The position numbers and the translations under genes were made by a program. Shown in pieces: positions 5,184 to 5,996 of a DNA stretch of 5,996 nt; the stretch's first letter is position 1, and each line of letters opens with the position of its first letter. The stretch spans positions 1 through 5,996 of the forward strand of contig JAKAPY010000108.1 in assembly GCA_021811925.1 (NCBI GenBank). Reading direction: 5' to 3'. Below the pieces are notes generated by a model. It saw only the letters and a list, made by a program, of their open reading frames with translations. It made no database searches and was not told the origin of the DNA. This stretch comes from Thermoplasmata archaeon (lineage in GTDB: Archaea > Thermoplasmatota > Thermoplasmata > Sysuiplasmatales > Sysuiplasmataceae).

Positions 5184-5996
5184 CAGGAGTAGCTTCCTTC
5201 CCTGATCTCGACCAGCCTGGCTTGTTTCTTGAGCATTTCAAACCGTTCGACAAGCGTACTGCACATTTTCCTTGAATGTATGTGCGCTGTGACCGGAATG
5301 ACAGAAGTGCCTATGGAGGCGAAACGCTCGTCCACTATCACCATCCTTTCATTGAGCCTGGGCAGCAAATAGTATCTTGAGCGTCCCAGGTCTCCCCTTC
5401 CTGCAGCGGTGCGGTGCCACCTTGTCCTCTCATCGGGGGCCATGTGCTGGAGGAAGAATCTCGGTTTAACGGAAGAGACTATTTCGGTGTCAACCTCGTC
5501 CGCTATCAGGATCGGGGCAGACCTCTTTCTGTCAAGAAAACCGGAAGTCGGGATGCAGAGCCGGAGTGACTTCCTTGCTGTCTGCACCTCGTAATACTCC
5601 TTCTTCCTGAGTTCGTCTATCCCCTTTATGAACTCAATCCTCGGCTCGCCATCGCTTTCGTCCAGGTAAATCACTGGAACAAGCGATGACACCTGCTTTA
5701 TCCAGACATCCCTGAACTGCTTGTCCACATCCGCCTGATTTTCAATCAGGTTTTCCAGGACGGGTGTCAAAATGTAATCTTCAATGATTTCGCCTATTGG
5801 CTTGGAGATGTACCGCTTTGGCCTTCCGCCCATGCCCCTGACCATTCCCTTTTCCTCCAGATCAAGGAGTATGGAATGGACCCTGCCGTACGGCACGTCC
5901 GTCGCAGAGAGAAGATCCTTGTAGTCAAGCGCGCTGTCAGGATTCGCCACAAGGGCCAGAAGCACAGAAGACTCATACTTTGTCAGTCCAGATCGG
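5183..5996 (-). CDS. TrmB-family transcriptional regulator, 5'-truncated by window edge
   Basis: The minus-strand frame is open to the window's right edge and gives 270 residues. The GTG at 5965 is not the start: the ten codons upstream of it read RSGLTKYESS, continuing into VLLALV. That is the first helix typical of TrmB proteins (family pattern GLTxYExxVxxAL). The winged-helix DNA-binding domain spans about residues 1-65 of this fragment, with the recognition helix near 34-50 (VPYGRVHSILLDLEEKG) and the wing GRPKRY at 57-62. A charged helical linker (about 69-98) probably mediates dimerisation. The C-terminal domain ends with LLPRLNERMVIVDERFASIG (about 210-229) and the FEMLKKQARL helix, like the phospholipase-D-like effector domain of TrmB regulators. 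TrmB proteins repress or activate sugar-transport and metabolic genes and bind sugars, but the effector here is unknown. Only a few N-terminal residues should be missing. The downstream DUF981 gene is a possible target. Confidence 0.8.
   Translation of the reverse strand, partial: RSGLTKYESSVLLALVANPDSALDYKDLLSATDVPYGRVHSILLDLEEKGMVRGMGGRPKRYISKPIGEIIEDYILTPVLENLIENQADVDKQFRDVWIKQVSSLVPVIYLDESDGEPRIEFIKGIDELRKKEYYEVQTARKSLRLCIPTSGFLDRKRSAPILIADEVDTEIVSSVKPRFFLQHMAPDERTRWHRTAAGRGDLGRSRYYLLPRLNERMVIVDERFASIGTSVIPVTAHIHSRKMCSTLVERFEMLKKQARLVEIREGSYS

Overview
This 6 kb window looks like chromosomal DNA of an archaeon, most likely an uncultured member of the Thermoplasmatales or a close Thermoplasmatota relative. 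The best evidence is a prolyl iminopeptidase very like Thermoplasma tricorn-interacting factor F1, a DUF981 membrane protein (an archaeal family) and a TrmB-type regulator. AGG-rich arginine codons, GGTG-type Shine-Dalgarno sites and TATA-like boxes about 26 bases before start codons fit this. The lineage is inferred from remembered family resemblance; no search was run.

Layout. The left end carries the C-terminal two thirds of a CDP-paratose/CDP-tyvelose 2-epimerase-like sugar-nucleotide enzyme (1-637, cut by the window edge). After a 165-base gap comes a complete GalE-like NAD-dependent epimerase (803-1804). These two are probably the edge of a surface-glycan or nucleotide-sugar locus. The same strand continues with the prolyl iminopeptidase (1854-2723), which appears to have its own leaderless promoter, and a single-domain MetE-like zinc methyltransferase of unknown substrate (2822-3988). 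The 174-base convergent gap (3989-4162) holds a long inverted repeat with a nested hairpin that could terminate transcription in both directions.

On the minus strand lie a DUF981 six-helix membrane protein (4163-4894) and, upstream of it, a TrmB-family regulator (5183-5996). The regulator's reading frame runs off the right edge, so its true start is outside the window; the GTG at 5965 lies inside the helix-turn-helix domain and is not the start. The 288-base gap between them (4895-5182) holds a Shine-Dalgarno site, two short palindromes, a TATAAA box, a 15-codon mini-ORF with a strong ribosome site, and an inverted repeat at the regulator's stop codon. The regulator may control DUF981, but only position and the palindromes support that.

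Overall this is mostly ordinary core and accessory archaeal content. I see no mobile element, CRISPR array, tRNA, rRNA or obvious new multigene system. The points most worth a second look are the palindromes upstream of DUF981, the nested hairpin in the convergent gap, and the substrate of the MetE-like enzyme.
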